This document shows positions 38,932-46,265 of a stretch of 64,000 nt of DNA, one piece after another. Both the position numbers and the translations under genes were made by a program. The stretch is from positions 1 to 64,000 of the forward strand of contig NZ_JAJEQM010000013.1 in the NCBI RefSeq assembly GCF_020687385.1. The letters run 5' to 3'. Below the pieces are notes generated by a model. The model was not told where the DNA came from, did no database searches, and saw only the letters and a list, made by a program, of their open reading frames with translations. Position 1 is the first letter of the stretch; each line of letters begins with the position of its first letter. The stretch is from Hominilimicola fabiformis. Lineage in GTDB: Bacteria > Bacillota > Clostridia > UBA1381.

Positions 38932-39918
38932 ATGGCAATTAAAATAGGTATATTGGGATACGGCAATCTTGGCCGCGGTATTGAATGTGCAATCAAGCAA
39001 AACGATGATGTTGAGCTTGCTGGTGTATTCACAAGACGTGATCCGTCAACTGTTAAGATTATGACAGAGGGCGTTAAGGTTTATTCAGTTGATGACGCTC
39101 CTAAGATGAAGGACGAAATCGATGTTATGATTCTTTGCGGCGGAAGTGCGACAGACCTTCCGAAACAAACACCGGAATATGTTAAGTATTTCAATGTTAT
39201 AGACAGTTTTGATACACACGCAAAAATTCCTGAACATTTTGCGGCAGTTGACGCAGCTGCAAAGGCTAACGGCAACGTTGGTATAATTTCAGTAGGTTGG
39301 GACCCGGGTATGTTCTCACTTAACCGTCTTTATGCAAATGCTATACTTTCAGACGGTAAGGACTATACTTTCTGGGGCAAAGGCGTGAGCCAAGGTCACT
39401 CAGACGCTATCAGAAGAATTGACGGAGTTAAGGACGCAAAGCAATATACAGTTCCTGTTGACTCTGCACTTAAGGCAGTAAGAAACGGTGAAAACCCTGA
39501 ACTTACAACTCGTCAAAAGCATACGCGTGAATGTTATGTTGTAGCGGAAGAAGGCGCAGATAAGGCTCGTATAGAAAATGAAATTAAGACAATGCCTAAC
39601 TATTTCTCAGATTATGATACAACTGTAAACTTCATTTCAGAAGAAGAATTAAAGGCTAACCACAGCGGTATTCCTCACGGTGGATTTGTTATCAGATGTG
39701 GTAAGACAGGTTGGAACGGTGAAAATAGTCACATTATTGAATACAGCCTAAAGCTTGATTCAAACCCTGAATTTACTTCATCAGTGCTTATTGCATATGC
39801 AAGAGCCGCATATCGTATGAGCAAAGAGGGACAAAGCGGTTGTAAGACTGTATTTGACGTTGCACCGGCTTACCTTAGCAAGCTAAGCGGAGAAGAACTT
39901 CGCAAGAATCTTCTATAA
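38932..39918 (+). CDS. ddh: meso-diaminopimelate D-dehydrogenase
   Basis: 328 residues from ATG preceded by GGAGTG. NADPH-binding GILGYGNLGRGIE at the N-terminus, LCGGSATDLP, DSFDTHAKIPEHF, SVGWDPGMFS and GKGVSQGHSDA are hallmark Ddh motifs. It interconverts tetrahydrodipicolinate, ammonia and meso-DAP, the one-step route to lysine and the cell-wall DAP. Codon use favours GCT/GTT/ACT and AAG more than its neighbours, as in highly expressed genes. Own promoter and terminator. Confidence 0.96.
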   Translation: MAIKIGILGYGNLGRGIECAIKQNDDVELAGVFTRRDPSTVKIMTEGVKVYSVDDAPKMKDEIDVMILCGGSATDLPKQTPEYVKYFNVIDSFDTHAKIPEHFAAVDAAAKANGNVGIISVGWDPGMFSLNRLYANAILSDGKDYTFWGKGVSQGHSDAIRRIDGVKDAKQYTVPVDSALKAVRNGENPELTTRQKHTRECYVVAEEGADKARIENEIKTMPNYFSDYDTTVNFISEEELKANHSGIPHGGFVIRCGKTGWNGENSHIIEYSLKLDSNPEFTSSVLIAYARAAYRMSKEGQSGCKTVFDVAPAYLSKLSGEELRKNLL

Positions 39919-39932
39919 TAAATAACACAAGC

Positions 39933-39958
39933 AAAAGCCGTCTTAGGACGGCTTTTTT
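39933..39958 (+). terminator. terminator of ddh
   Basis: AAAAGCCGTC-TTAG-GACGGCTTTTTT stem with T-run, ending 14 bp before topB. Confidence 0.92.
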
Positions 39959-39972
39959 ATCTGAGAGGGAAT

Positions 39973-42477
39973 ATGATTTTAGTAATAGCCGAGAAACCGT
40001 CATTGGGCAGAGATATTGCGGACGCACTGCCGGGACAGGTTACAGAGAGAAATAACAGATTTATACGAAAAGGCGACTATGCGGTCACATGGGTATTCGG
40101 TCATATGCTGAGTCTGAAAGAACCGGAAGACTATGATATGAAATATAAAAAGTGGTCGCTTGACGATTTACCGATATATTTCGACAGTTGGGAACTCAAA
40201 ATGGGTGAGGACAGTAAATCAAACAGAAATTACGAAACCAAAGCACAGCGTGTCGGACTTATAGGCGAGTTGCTCGAAGAATCGGAATCTGTTATACATG
40301 CAGGCGATCCCGACGAAGAAGGACAGCTTTTAATTGATGAAATTCTTAGGTGGTTTGATTATAAAAAGCCTGTTAAAAGACTTAATACCGGTGATACGAC
40401 ACGCGGAGGTCTTGTAAAGGCACTGTCACATATGACGGATAACGATGACAGCTTGAATGAGGGGTGGTCGGCATATGCGAGAAGTGTCGCAGACCTTATG
40501 ATCGGCGTCAATATGAGCCGCTTTTTCACATGCTCAAATTCGGGTGTTTTGCTTGCGGTCGGTCGTGTTCAGACACCGACTTTGGGACTTGTCGTAAAAC
40601 GTGATATGCAGATTGAGGGACATATAAAGACTGTATATTATGATATTTTTGCCGATGTAAATGTTGAAACGGCTGACGGAAATAAAACCGTTACCGCAAA
40701 ATATACAAAGAAGAAACAAAAGGGTGCTGAAAATAAGCAAATAACTGAGCTTGACGAGTCGGAAAAGATAAAAAATGACCTTATAAACAAACGGTTTGAC
40801 AATATTAAAATCGAAAAGAAAGTCGTAAATGAAGACCCGCCGTTGCCGTTTAACCTTGTAAAATTGCAAAGTTATTGCAGCAGCCACTTTGGGTATAACC
40901 CTGCAGATGTTATGGATATTACGCAGTCACTTCGTGAAACGCATACGGCGATAACGTATAACCGTTCGGATTGTCAGTATCTGTCGGAGGAACATTTTAA
41001 AGAGGCGTCTAAAACGTTGGCACAAGTTGTGCAGAATATTAAATTCAAGCCGAGTGAACTTGACCCGACAATTCATTCAAAGTGTTTTAATGATAAAAAT
41101 ATCACCGCACATTTTGCGATTATTCCGACAAATAACAAGGTTGATTTGAACAAGCTTACAGAACACGAGAAAAATGTATATCTTGCGGTGTGTAAATATT
41201 ATATGGCACAATTTTTGCCTAAGGCTGTTAAAGAAAAAACAAAAATGACGATTGAACTTGACTGTGAATATACGTTGGTGGCATATTCGACAGTCGTTTT
41301 GAAAAAAGGATATACGGCGATATTCAAGGATATAAAAGCCGAAGAAGTTACGGAACTTAGCACTATTGCGGACGGTATGTATTCAGGGACTGCGATTGAC
41401 GCGCGGCTTGAGGAAAAAGAAACAAAGCCGCCGTCACGATACACAAAGGCGACCTTGAATGAAGATATGACAAGGATTGCGAAGTATGTAACTGATCCCG
41501 AGGTCAAGAAAATGCTTTTGGAAAAGGATAAGGATAAAAAAGGCGAAAACGGCTCAATCGGAACTTCCGCAACGCGAAGTACGATTATCGACAGCCTTAT
41601 AACAAAAGGCTATGTTGCCGAAGACGGAAAACGGCTTATTTCAACGGAGCTTGGACGTGAACTGTACCGCATATTGCCCGATGAAATCAAGAAAGCTGAT
41701 ATGACGGCAAAATGGTGGGCGATACAAGAAGATATTCGTTCCGGCGATAAGACGTATAAATCGCTTACCGACAATGTGCTTGATACGATAAAAACGGTAA
41801 TTTCCAATTCATATCCTGCGGTAAATCAAGCCGTTATGACAAAGGCGGTAACGGAAAAATATCACGAAGTAATCGGAACTTGTCCGCTTTGCGGCGGTAA
41901 CGTTATAGAGGGAACAAGGGGATTTGGGTGCAGTAATTGGCGTGAGCCGATGAACTGTAAATTCACTGTTTGGAAAAATCAAACAAAAGGTATGTTCTCA
42001 AATGTCACAATAACTTTGCCTATGGCTAAAAAATTGCTTGCGGGTAAAAGTGTCAGAATGAAAAAACTGTTGAAGAACGACGGCACGACATTTGACGCTG
42101 ATGTTGAATTGAAAGTAGATAAAGAATCGCAATATCCCGTACAATTTGTTTTTGCACCGCCGAAACCGCTCGGAAAATGTCCGAAGTGTAACGGTGACGT
42201 TGTGGAAAGTATGAAAGCCTTTTCGTGCAATAATAACTGCGGATTTATTATATGGAAGAAATCCGATAGGGGATTATTTAAGAAAACAACGATAACTCAA
42301 ACAATGGTCAAAAAATGGCTTGCGGGTGACAAGGTGCGATGTAATAAGCTTATGGGTAAAAACGATACGGAATTTAAAGCGGACGTAACTATGAAATATA
42401 ACCCCGACAGCGTGTATAACGCACCCGATTTTACATTGGAATTTGTGAATGACGAGAAAAAAGACGTATCTCAATAA
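39973..42477 (+). CDS. topB: DNA topoisomerase III (type IA)
   Basis: 834 residues. Toprim domain MILVIAEKPSLGRDIADAL and HAGDPDEEGQLLIDE; active-site tyrosine in TAITYNRSDCQYL; SIGTSATRSTIID and VGRVQTPTLGLV conserved. The C-terminus has two treble-clef-like cysteine modules (CPLCGG with a later Cys, CPKCNG with CNNNCG), each followed by a topoisomerase C-terminal repeat. Relaxes or decatenates DNA. AGAGGGAAT precedes the ATG. Larger than E. coli TopB through the C-terminal repeats. Possibly a mobile-element-type TopB, but no conjugation genes are nearby. Confidence 0.93.
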   Translation: MILVIAEKPSLGRDIADALPGQVTERNNRFIRKGDYAVTWVFGHMLSLKEPEDYDMKYKKWSLDDLPIYFDSWELKMGEDSKSNRNYETKAQRVGLIGELLEESESVIHAGDPDEEGQLLIDEILRWFDYKKPVKRLNTGDTTRGGLVKALSHMTDNDDSLNEGWSAYARSVADLMIGVNMSRFFTCSNSGVLLAVGRVQTPTLGLVVKRDMQIEGHIKTVYYDIFADVNVETADGNKTVTAKYTKKKQKGAENKQITELDESEKIKNDLINKRFDNIKIEKKVVNEDPPLPFNLVKLQSYCSSHFGYNPADVMDITQSLRETHTAITYNRSDCQYLSEEHFKEASKTLAQVVQNIKFKPSELDPTIHSKCFNDKNITAHFAIIPTNNKVDLNKLTEHEKNVYLAVCKYYMAQFLPKAVKEKTKMTIELDCEYTLVAYSTVVLKKGYTAIFKDIKAEEVTELSTIADGMYSGTAIDARLEEKETKPPSRYTKATLNEDMTRIAKYVTDPEVKKMLLEKDKDKKGENGSIGTSATRSTIIDSLITKGYVAEDGKRLISTELGRELYRILPDEIKKADMTAKWWAIQEDIRSGDKTYKSLTDNVLDTIKTVISNSYPAVNQAVMTKAVTEKYHEVIGTCPLCGGNVIEGTRGFGCSNWREPMNCKFTVWKNQTKGMFSNVTITLPMAKKLLAGKSVRMKKLLKNDGTTFDADVELKVDKESQYPVQFVFAPPKPLGKCPKCNGDVVESMKAFSCNNNCGFIIWKKSDRGLFKKTTITQTMVKKWLAGDKVRCNKLMGKNDTEFKADVTMKYNPDSVYNAPDFTLEFVNDEKKDVSQ

Positions 42478-42494
42478 AATGAGATACGTCTTTT
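42459..42494. terminator. bidirectional terminator between topB and unknown gene
   Basis: AAAAGACGTATCTCA/TGAGATACGTCTTTT 15-bp perfect stem that includes the last topB codons. Confidence 0.9.
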
Positions 42495-42497
42495 GTT

Positions 42498-43598
42498 TTA
42501 AACCAAAACAGAATGACCGCATTCTTTTGTGATTCGTTGATTAAGTTCGTTGGCAAGATTGTTGACTGTATCTTTGTTTGAGCCGCAAACTGATACTTTT
42601 GCACCCGATTTTAAGGTTATTTCCAATTTATAATTAGAGCCGAAGTGCAAAAACAGAAGCGGAAAAATTATAGTCCAGCAAGATATAACCGCCCAAAACG
42701 TATGGTACCAAGAAAATACTTTTTTAACTTTTATTGCGGCTATGTCACTGTATTGTACAAGTGGCATTTTGACTGAATTTTTAGGTCGTGATATAAATTC
42801 AACACGGTCTTTCTTTAAATAGACATCATACGAAACGTATGTAGCAAACAAACCGAAACGCATACCTTTTGTGGTGGATAGTGCGTGCATCGAACCTTTT
42901 TCACGTTCAGAAGTGTTTGCGTTGAGTGGTTGTTCGTATGACTGTTGAGGCTGCATTTGAGGTTGTACTTGAGGTTGAGGTTGCACTTGAGGTTGAGGTT
43001 GTACTTGCGGTTGTACTTGCGGTTGAGGTTGCATTTGAGGTTGTTCGTAAACTGTGTTGTCGTAATTATTATTGTTATTTAGGTACAAAGTTTGAAACAA
43101 ATTGCACAATTCGGACATATACGGCTCAAAGTCCTTTGACGGTGCGGGTGAAAGATAAGCATATGAAGCATTGTTTAAAATTAATTTTATATTTTTATCG
43201 TCTTGCTCAATTCCTATTATGTTTGAGGAAGGAAGAAATTCCAAGACAAGCTTTTTATAAAAAACTCCCTTTGAACAAGCGATTATGCCGTTTTTCGCCT
43301 TTCCGTTACTGCCTGTTACAATAACAAAATAAACAACACTGTCATTTATGATTGAAAGATATTGTTTGTTTGCCATAAATAATTTGGCGGCTAAATCATT
43401 GATTTCAAGTTGTTTTTCGGTAGTATCTGGATATTCGAATTTTATATTCGGAATGTTGGCGAATTTTGAAATAATATCATTATATATAGGGTGATTCATT
43501 GTCTTTGCAAACTTGATAATATCATTTTCACCTATTTGAAATGCTAAGTCGGGTTGGAAACGATTGAATTGAAGTTCGCTTAAATCTTGTGGACTCAT
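42498..43598 (-). CDS. unknown protein: two PH-like halves joined by a Pro-Gln repeat linker
   Basis: 366 residues, not recognised. Residues about 1-180 look like an alpha/beta domain (NDSVVYFVIVTG, KKLVLEFLPSSNIIGIEQD) resembling bacterial PH-like domains. Residues about 195-235 are a Q-P-rich linker of repeats of the type VQPQPQ and MQPQ. Residues 240-366 form another PH-like domain (SYDVYLKKDRVEFISRP, LVQYSDIAAIKVKKV) interrupted by a hydrophobic hairpin (FWAVISCWTIIFPLLFL), possibly membrane-inserting. AAGGA precedes the ATG. Function unknown; may sit at the membrane. Confidence 0.6.
   Translation of the reverse strand: MSPQDLSELQFNRFQPDLAFQIGENDIIKFAKTMNHPIYNDIISKFANIPNIKFEYPDTTEKQLEINDLAAKLFMANKQYLSIINDSVVYFVIVTGSNGKAKNGIIACSKGVFYKKLVLEFLPSSNIIGIEQDDKNIKLILNNASYAYLSPAPSKDFEPYMSELCNLFQTLYLNNNNNYDNTVYEQPQMQPQPQVQPQVQPQPQVQPQPQVQPQMQPQQSYEQPLNANTSEREKGSMHALSTTKGMRFGLFATYVSYDVYLKKDRVEFISRPKNSVKMPLVQYSDIAAIKVKKVFSWYHTFWAVISCWTIIFPLLFLHFGSNYKLEITLKSGAKVSVCGSNKDTVNNLANELNQRITKECGHSVLV
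42940..43046. repeat. coding minisatellite (Pro-Gln linker)
   Basis: Tandem variations of GAGGTTGAGGTTGCACTT / GCGGTTGTACTT on the plus strand; in the gene's sense they encode the Gln-Pro-Gln-Val repeats. Prone to length variation by slippage. Confidence 0.75.
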
Positions 43599-43679
43599 TA
43601 TAAATTCCTTCTTTCATTTGTATTGAATTTATAATATCATATTTAAGAATTTTAGTAATGGACCTGTGGTGATAAAATA

Positions 43680-43928
43680 AACCCCATCTATAAAACAGAT
43701 GGGGTTGGATACTGTAGACAAAACCTCTATGGTTTTGTCTACTTTATTTTTGGGAGTTTGAGGTGCAACCTCAAGTTTCAATCATTTCTGGTGACATGTG
43801 CGGCAGAAATGGCTTAAAATCTAAAGTTTCGACTTTGGAGGAACTTTATGATTTTTTCAATGAAAATACTCAAAAATTACATCGTAAGATGTAATTTTTG
43901 GAGCTGTCGACATTTTGTCGACAGGCTC
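43680..43928. other. hairpin-dense intergenic region, candidate structured RNA or repeat remnant
   Basis: Within 250 bp lie: AACCCCATCT/AGATGGGGTT (43680-43706), GTAGACAAAACC/GGTTTTGTCTAC (43714-43742), TTGAGGT/ACCTCAA (43758-43774), ATTTCTG/CAGAAAT (43784-43810), CTAAAGT/ACTTTGG (43821-43838), AAAAATTACATC/GATGTAATTTTT (43872-43899), and CTGTCGAC/GTCGACAG (43904-43924). No protein gene is supported except a weak 57-codon frame at 43848. It fills the gap between two minus-strand genes. Confidence 0.6.
43714..43750 (+). terminator. terminator-like hairpin in the intergenic region
   Basis: A 12-bp perfect stem GTAGACAAAACC/GGTTTTGTCTAC followed by TTTATTTTT on the plus strand, although no plus-strand gene precedes it. 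The neighbouring 43680-43706 hairpin has its T-rich tail on the minus strand and could end the AKR operon. Confidence 0.6.
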
Positions 43929-43936
43929 ATTGCAAA

Positions 43937-44923
43937 TTATTTCAATGCGTCTTCGATTGCGTTAAGTTCGTCTTGCGTGAAGTCAAGATTATTTAGTGAG
44001 TTGACATTCTCGATAATCTGAGAAGCTTTTGACGCACCAAGAAGAACACTTGTAAGTTTGCCGCCTCTCAAGTTCCATGCACAAGCCATTTGAGCAAGTG
44101 ACTGACCTCTGTTTTCGGCAATCTTATTCAGCTTGACAATCTTTTCGATTTTATCGGCTGTAATGCCCTCTTTTGTAAGGAACGGTGAACTCTTTGCGGC
44201 TCTTGAGTCGGCAGGAATACCGTTTATGTATTTGTTTGTAAGAAGTCCCTGTGCAAGCGGACAGAATGAGATTGAACCTATACCCTCGTCTTTTAGAACG
44301 TCCTGCAAGCCGTTTTCAATCCAGCGTTCAAACATATTGTAACGCGGTTGATGAATAACAAGCGGAGTGCCAAGTGACTTCATAATTTCAGCCATTTGCT
44401 TTGTCTGTTCTGCGTTGTAGTTTGAAATACCTACATAAAGCGCCTTACCGCTTCTTACGATATGGTCAAGTGCCGACGCTGTTTCTTCCATAGGAGTGTC
44501 AGGATCGGGACGGTGATGATAGAAAATATCGACATATTCAAGTCCCATACGTTTCAAACTTTGGTCAAGACTTGCGATAAGGTATTTTCTTGAACCGTGG
44601 TCGCCGTAAGGTCCGTCCCACATACCGTAGCCTGCTTTGGTTGAGATGATTAATTCATCACGATACGGCGAAAGTTCGTGTTTCAAAACCTTACCGAAAT
44701 TTTCTTCGGCACTGCCCGGATACGGACCGTAATTGTTTGCAAGGTCGAAGTGAGTAATGCCAAGGTCGAAAGCTGTTGTAAGCAAATCAACCATATTGTC
44801 GTAACTGTCGTTACTGCCGAAGTTGTGCCATAAACCAAGCGAAAAAGCAGGAAGTAACAGACCGCTCTTTCCGCAACGGTTATATTTCATTGTTTCATAT
44901 CTTTCTTTGTTTGCAATATACAT
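43937..44923 (-). CDS. aldo/keto reductase, L-glyceraldehyde-3-phosphate reductase (YghZ)-like
   Basis: 328 residues starting MYIANKERYETMKYNRCG, the usual beginning for this subfamily, with AAAGGA 8 nt upstream (a TTG two codons earlier is possible). AKR signatures LGLWHNFGSND, ITHFDLANNYGPYPGSAE, catalytic Tyr and Asp in that segment, ISTKAGYGMWDGPYGDHGSRKYL, and the NADPH-binding LLGASKASQI. Reduces sugar aldehydes or phosphates. Lies 20 bp after the LacI gene and is probably controlled by it. Confidence 0.9.
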   Translation of the reverse strand: MYIANKERYETMKYNRCGKSGLLLPAFSLGLWHNFGSNDSYDNMVDLLTTAFDLGITHFDLANNYGPYPGSAEENFGKVLKHELSPYRDELIISTKAGYGMWDGPYGDHGSRKYLIASLDQSLKRMGLEYVDIFYHHRPDPDTPMEETASALDHIVRSGKALYVGISNYNAEQTKQMAEIMKSLGTPLVIHQPRYNMFERWIENGLQDVLKDEGIGSISFCPLAQGLLTNKYINGIPADSRAAKSSPFLTKEGITADKIEKIVKLNKIAENRGQSLAQMACAWNLRGGKLTSVLLGASKASQIIENVNSLNNLDFTQDELNAIEDALK

Positions 44924-44943
44924 TTTCAAAATCCTTTCTTATT

Positions 44944-45945
44944 TTATATGTTGATTTTTGCGGAGCTTCTTGAAATAATGTTTTGTTCGATTATCGAAGA
45001 AACAGCACTTTTTTTATTAATTAAATCCATCAGCATTGAAAAACAACGCTTTGCCAATTCGTCGATGTTTTGACTTACTGTAGTGACCGATGGGATAAAG
45101 TACGCAGATGAAATCAAATCGTCAAAACCTGTGATTTGCATATCGTTTGGAATGTTAATTCCGTTTTCGTGTGCGGCACTTATAATTCCCTGTGCAATTA
45201 AATCGTTGGACGTAATAATTACATCGGGGAGTGAGGTTATAATTTTCTTTGTGAACAGTCTTCTTGCGGTTTTCAGTTTGTCACCGTGCAGGCTTTCTTC
45301 TAAAAATATCACCGAAGTTGTGTCGCTGTATTTTTTTAATGCATCGGTATATCCGTTGTATCTGTTCAAAAGATTGCTTTGACCGGTCGGAGTTTCACCG
45401 ACATACATAAATTTTCTGCAACCAGATTTATAAAGTGAATCAACCATTTCTTGAACGGTTTCCCTGTTGTTGAAAGTAACAGACGGAATATTGCCGACTT
45501 TTCGGTCGCCTGTAACTATAGGAATAGATTGTGCGGCGATGCTTTGAATAAGCGGAATGTCGGAATTGTCACCGATAAAAATAATACCGTCAATACGTCG
45601 CTCCAAAAGTGCTTTTATACTGTCCTTCTCTGCTTTTAAATTGTGTCCGCTTTCGGTAAAAAGTACGGTATAGTCAGACATACGAGCGTATTTGAGTATC
45701 GCTGACGCACACGTTGCGTAAAATTCGCCTGAAATGTCGGGGAATACAACGCCTATACTTTTGCTTTTTTCACAACGCAGACTTCTTGCAGTTGTGTTGG
45801 GTGTGTAATGCAGTTCTTTTACGGCGTTTTTTACGCGTTTGCAAGTATCGTCCGAAATTGAAGGACTACCTGAAAGTACGCGTGAAACGGTTGAAGGCGA
45901 TACTTTTGCGAGTTTCGCCACATCTTTTATTGTTACTTTTTGCAA
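44944..45945 (-). CDS. LacI-family transcriptional regulator
   Basis: 333 residues from a TTG start after AGGAGGTGA. HTH VTIKDVAKLAKVSPSTVSRVLSGSPSIS with hinge ARSLRCEKS, then a periplasmic-binding-protein-like effector domain (SIGVVFPDISGEFYA, DGIIFIGD, ITGFDDLISSAYFIPSVTTVSQ). The regulatory region carries two near-identical palindromes, implying autoregulation and control of the downstream AKR gene. Effector probably a sugar; not assignable. Confidence 0.93.
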   Translation of the reverse strand: MQKVTIKDVAKLAKVSPSTVSRVLSGSPSISDDTCKRVKNAVKELHYTPNTTARSLRCEKSKSIGVVFPDISGEFYATCASAILKYARMSDYTVLFTESGHNLKAEKDSIKALLERRIDGIIFIGDNSDIPLIQSIAAQSIPIVTGDRKVGNIPSVTFNNRETVQEMVDSLYKSGCRKFMYVGETPTGQSNLLNRYNGYTDALKKYSDTTSVIFLEESLHGDKLKTARRLFTKKIITSLPDVIITSNDLIAQGIISAAHENGINIPNDMQITGFDDLISSAYFIPSVTTVSQNIDELAKRCFSMLMDLINKKSAVSSIIEQNIISRSSAKINI

Positions 45946-45959
45946 TATTTCACCTCCTG

Positions 45960-45973
45960 TGCAATCGTTTGCG
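45960..45973. promoter_or_regulatory. LacI-type operator, proximal
   Basis: GCAATCGTTTGC, matching the GCAAACG-type palindrome bound by LacI/CcpA-family regulators, 15 bp upstream of the TTG start. Identical core to the distal site 55 bp away. Confidence 0.75.
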
Positions 45974-46014
45974 TAAATAGGTGTTTAAAATGCACAGATT
46001 AAATTTTGTATCTG

Positions 46015-46028
46015 TGCAATCGTTTGCA
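46015..46028. promoter_or_regulatory. LacI-type operator, distal
   Basis: GCAATCGTTTGC identical to the proximal site; it lies just downstream of the -10 box of the regulator's promoter, so it should cover the transcription start. A nearby TGCACAGAT ... ATCTGTGCA inverted repeat (about 45991-46018) adds symmetry. Confidence 0.78.
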
Positions 46029-46031
46029 TAA

Positions 46032-46060
46032 ATAATATCATATGATTTCTAAATTGTCAA
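46032..46060 (-). promoter_or_regulatory. sigma-A promoter of LacI-AKR operon
   Basis: Minus-strand TTGACA (46055-46060) and TATTAT (46032-46037) at 17-bp spacing. Confidence 0.85.
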
Positions 46061-46119
46061 CAGTTTTTATGAAAGTGTATATTTTTAGAATATATCGTTA
46101 ATTATTTAAAGCAGTTAAT

Positions 46120-46152
46120 ATTTTCACAATATTTATCAAATATTGTGAAAAT
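46120..46152. promoter_or_regulatory. perfect 15-bp palindrome upstream of acyl-CoA ligase
   Basis: ATTTTCACAATATTT-ATC-AAATATTGTGAAAAT: two perfect 15-nt arms with a 3-nt centre, 41 bp upstream of the ligase promoter's -35. It suits an operator or upstream activator site in the divergent region; no T-run makes a terminator unlikely. Confidence 0.65.
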
Positions 46153-46193
46153 GAAATAATCGGATATATTTTTAAAAATAATTACAAAAATAC

Positions 46194-46222
46194 TTGATTT
46201 AATAGAAAATGGGTGATATAAT
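46194..46222 (+). promoter_or_regulatory. promoter of acyl-CoA ligase gene
   Basis: TTGATT and TATAAT with 17-bp spacing, 43 bp before the chosen ATG. Confidence 0.7.
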
Positions 46223-46265
46223 GACAACAATATTTATAAGAAAAATAATGAAAGGAAAGAAAATA

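Noticed and set aside
42926-43050. CRISPR-like repeat array
   Set aside because: Repeats are short, contiguous, without unique spacers, and encode a Pro-Gln linker in an open gene.
43848-44021. 57-codon plus-strand frame with GGAGG six bases before its ATG in the hairpin-rich region
   Set aside because: Half of it is antisense to the aldo/keto reductase 3' end and the other half is made of palindromic DNA; no similarity recognised, so it is treated as chance.
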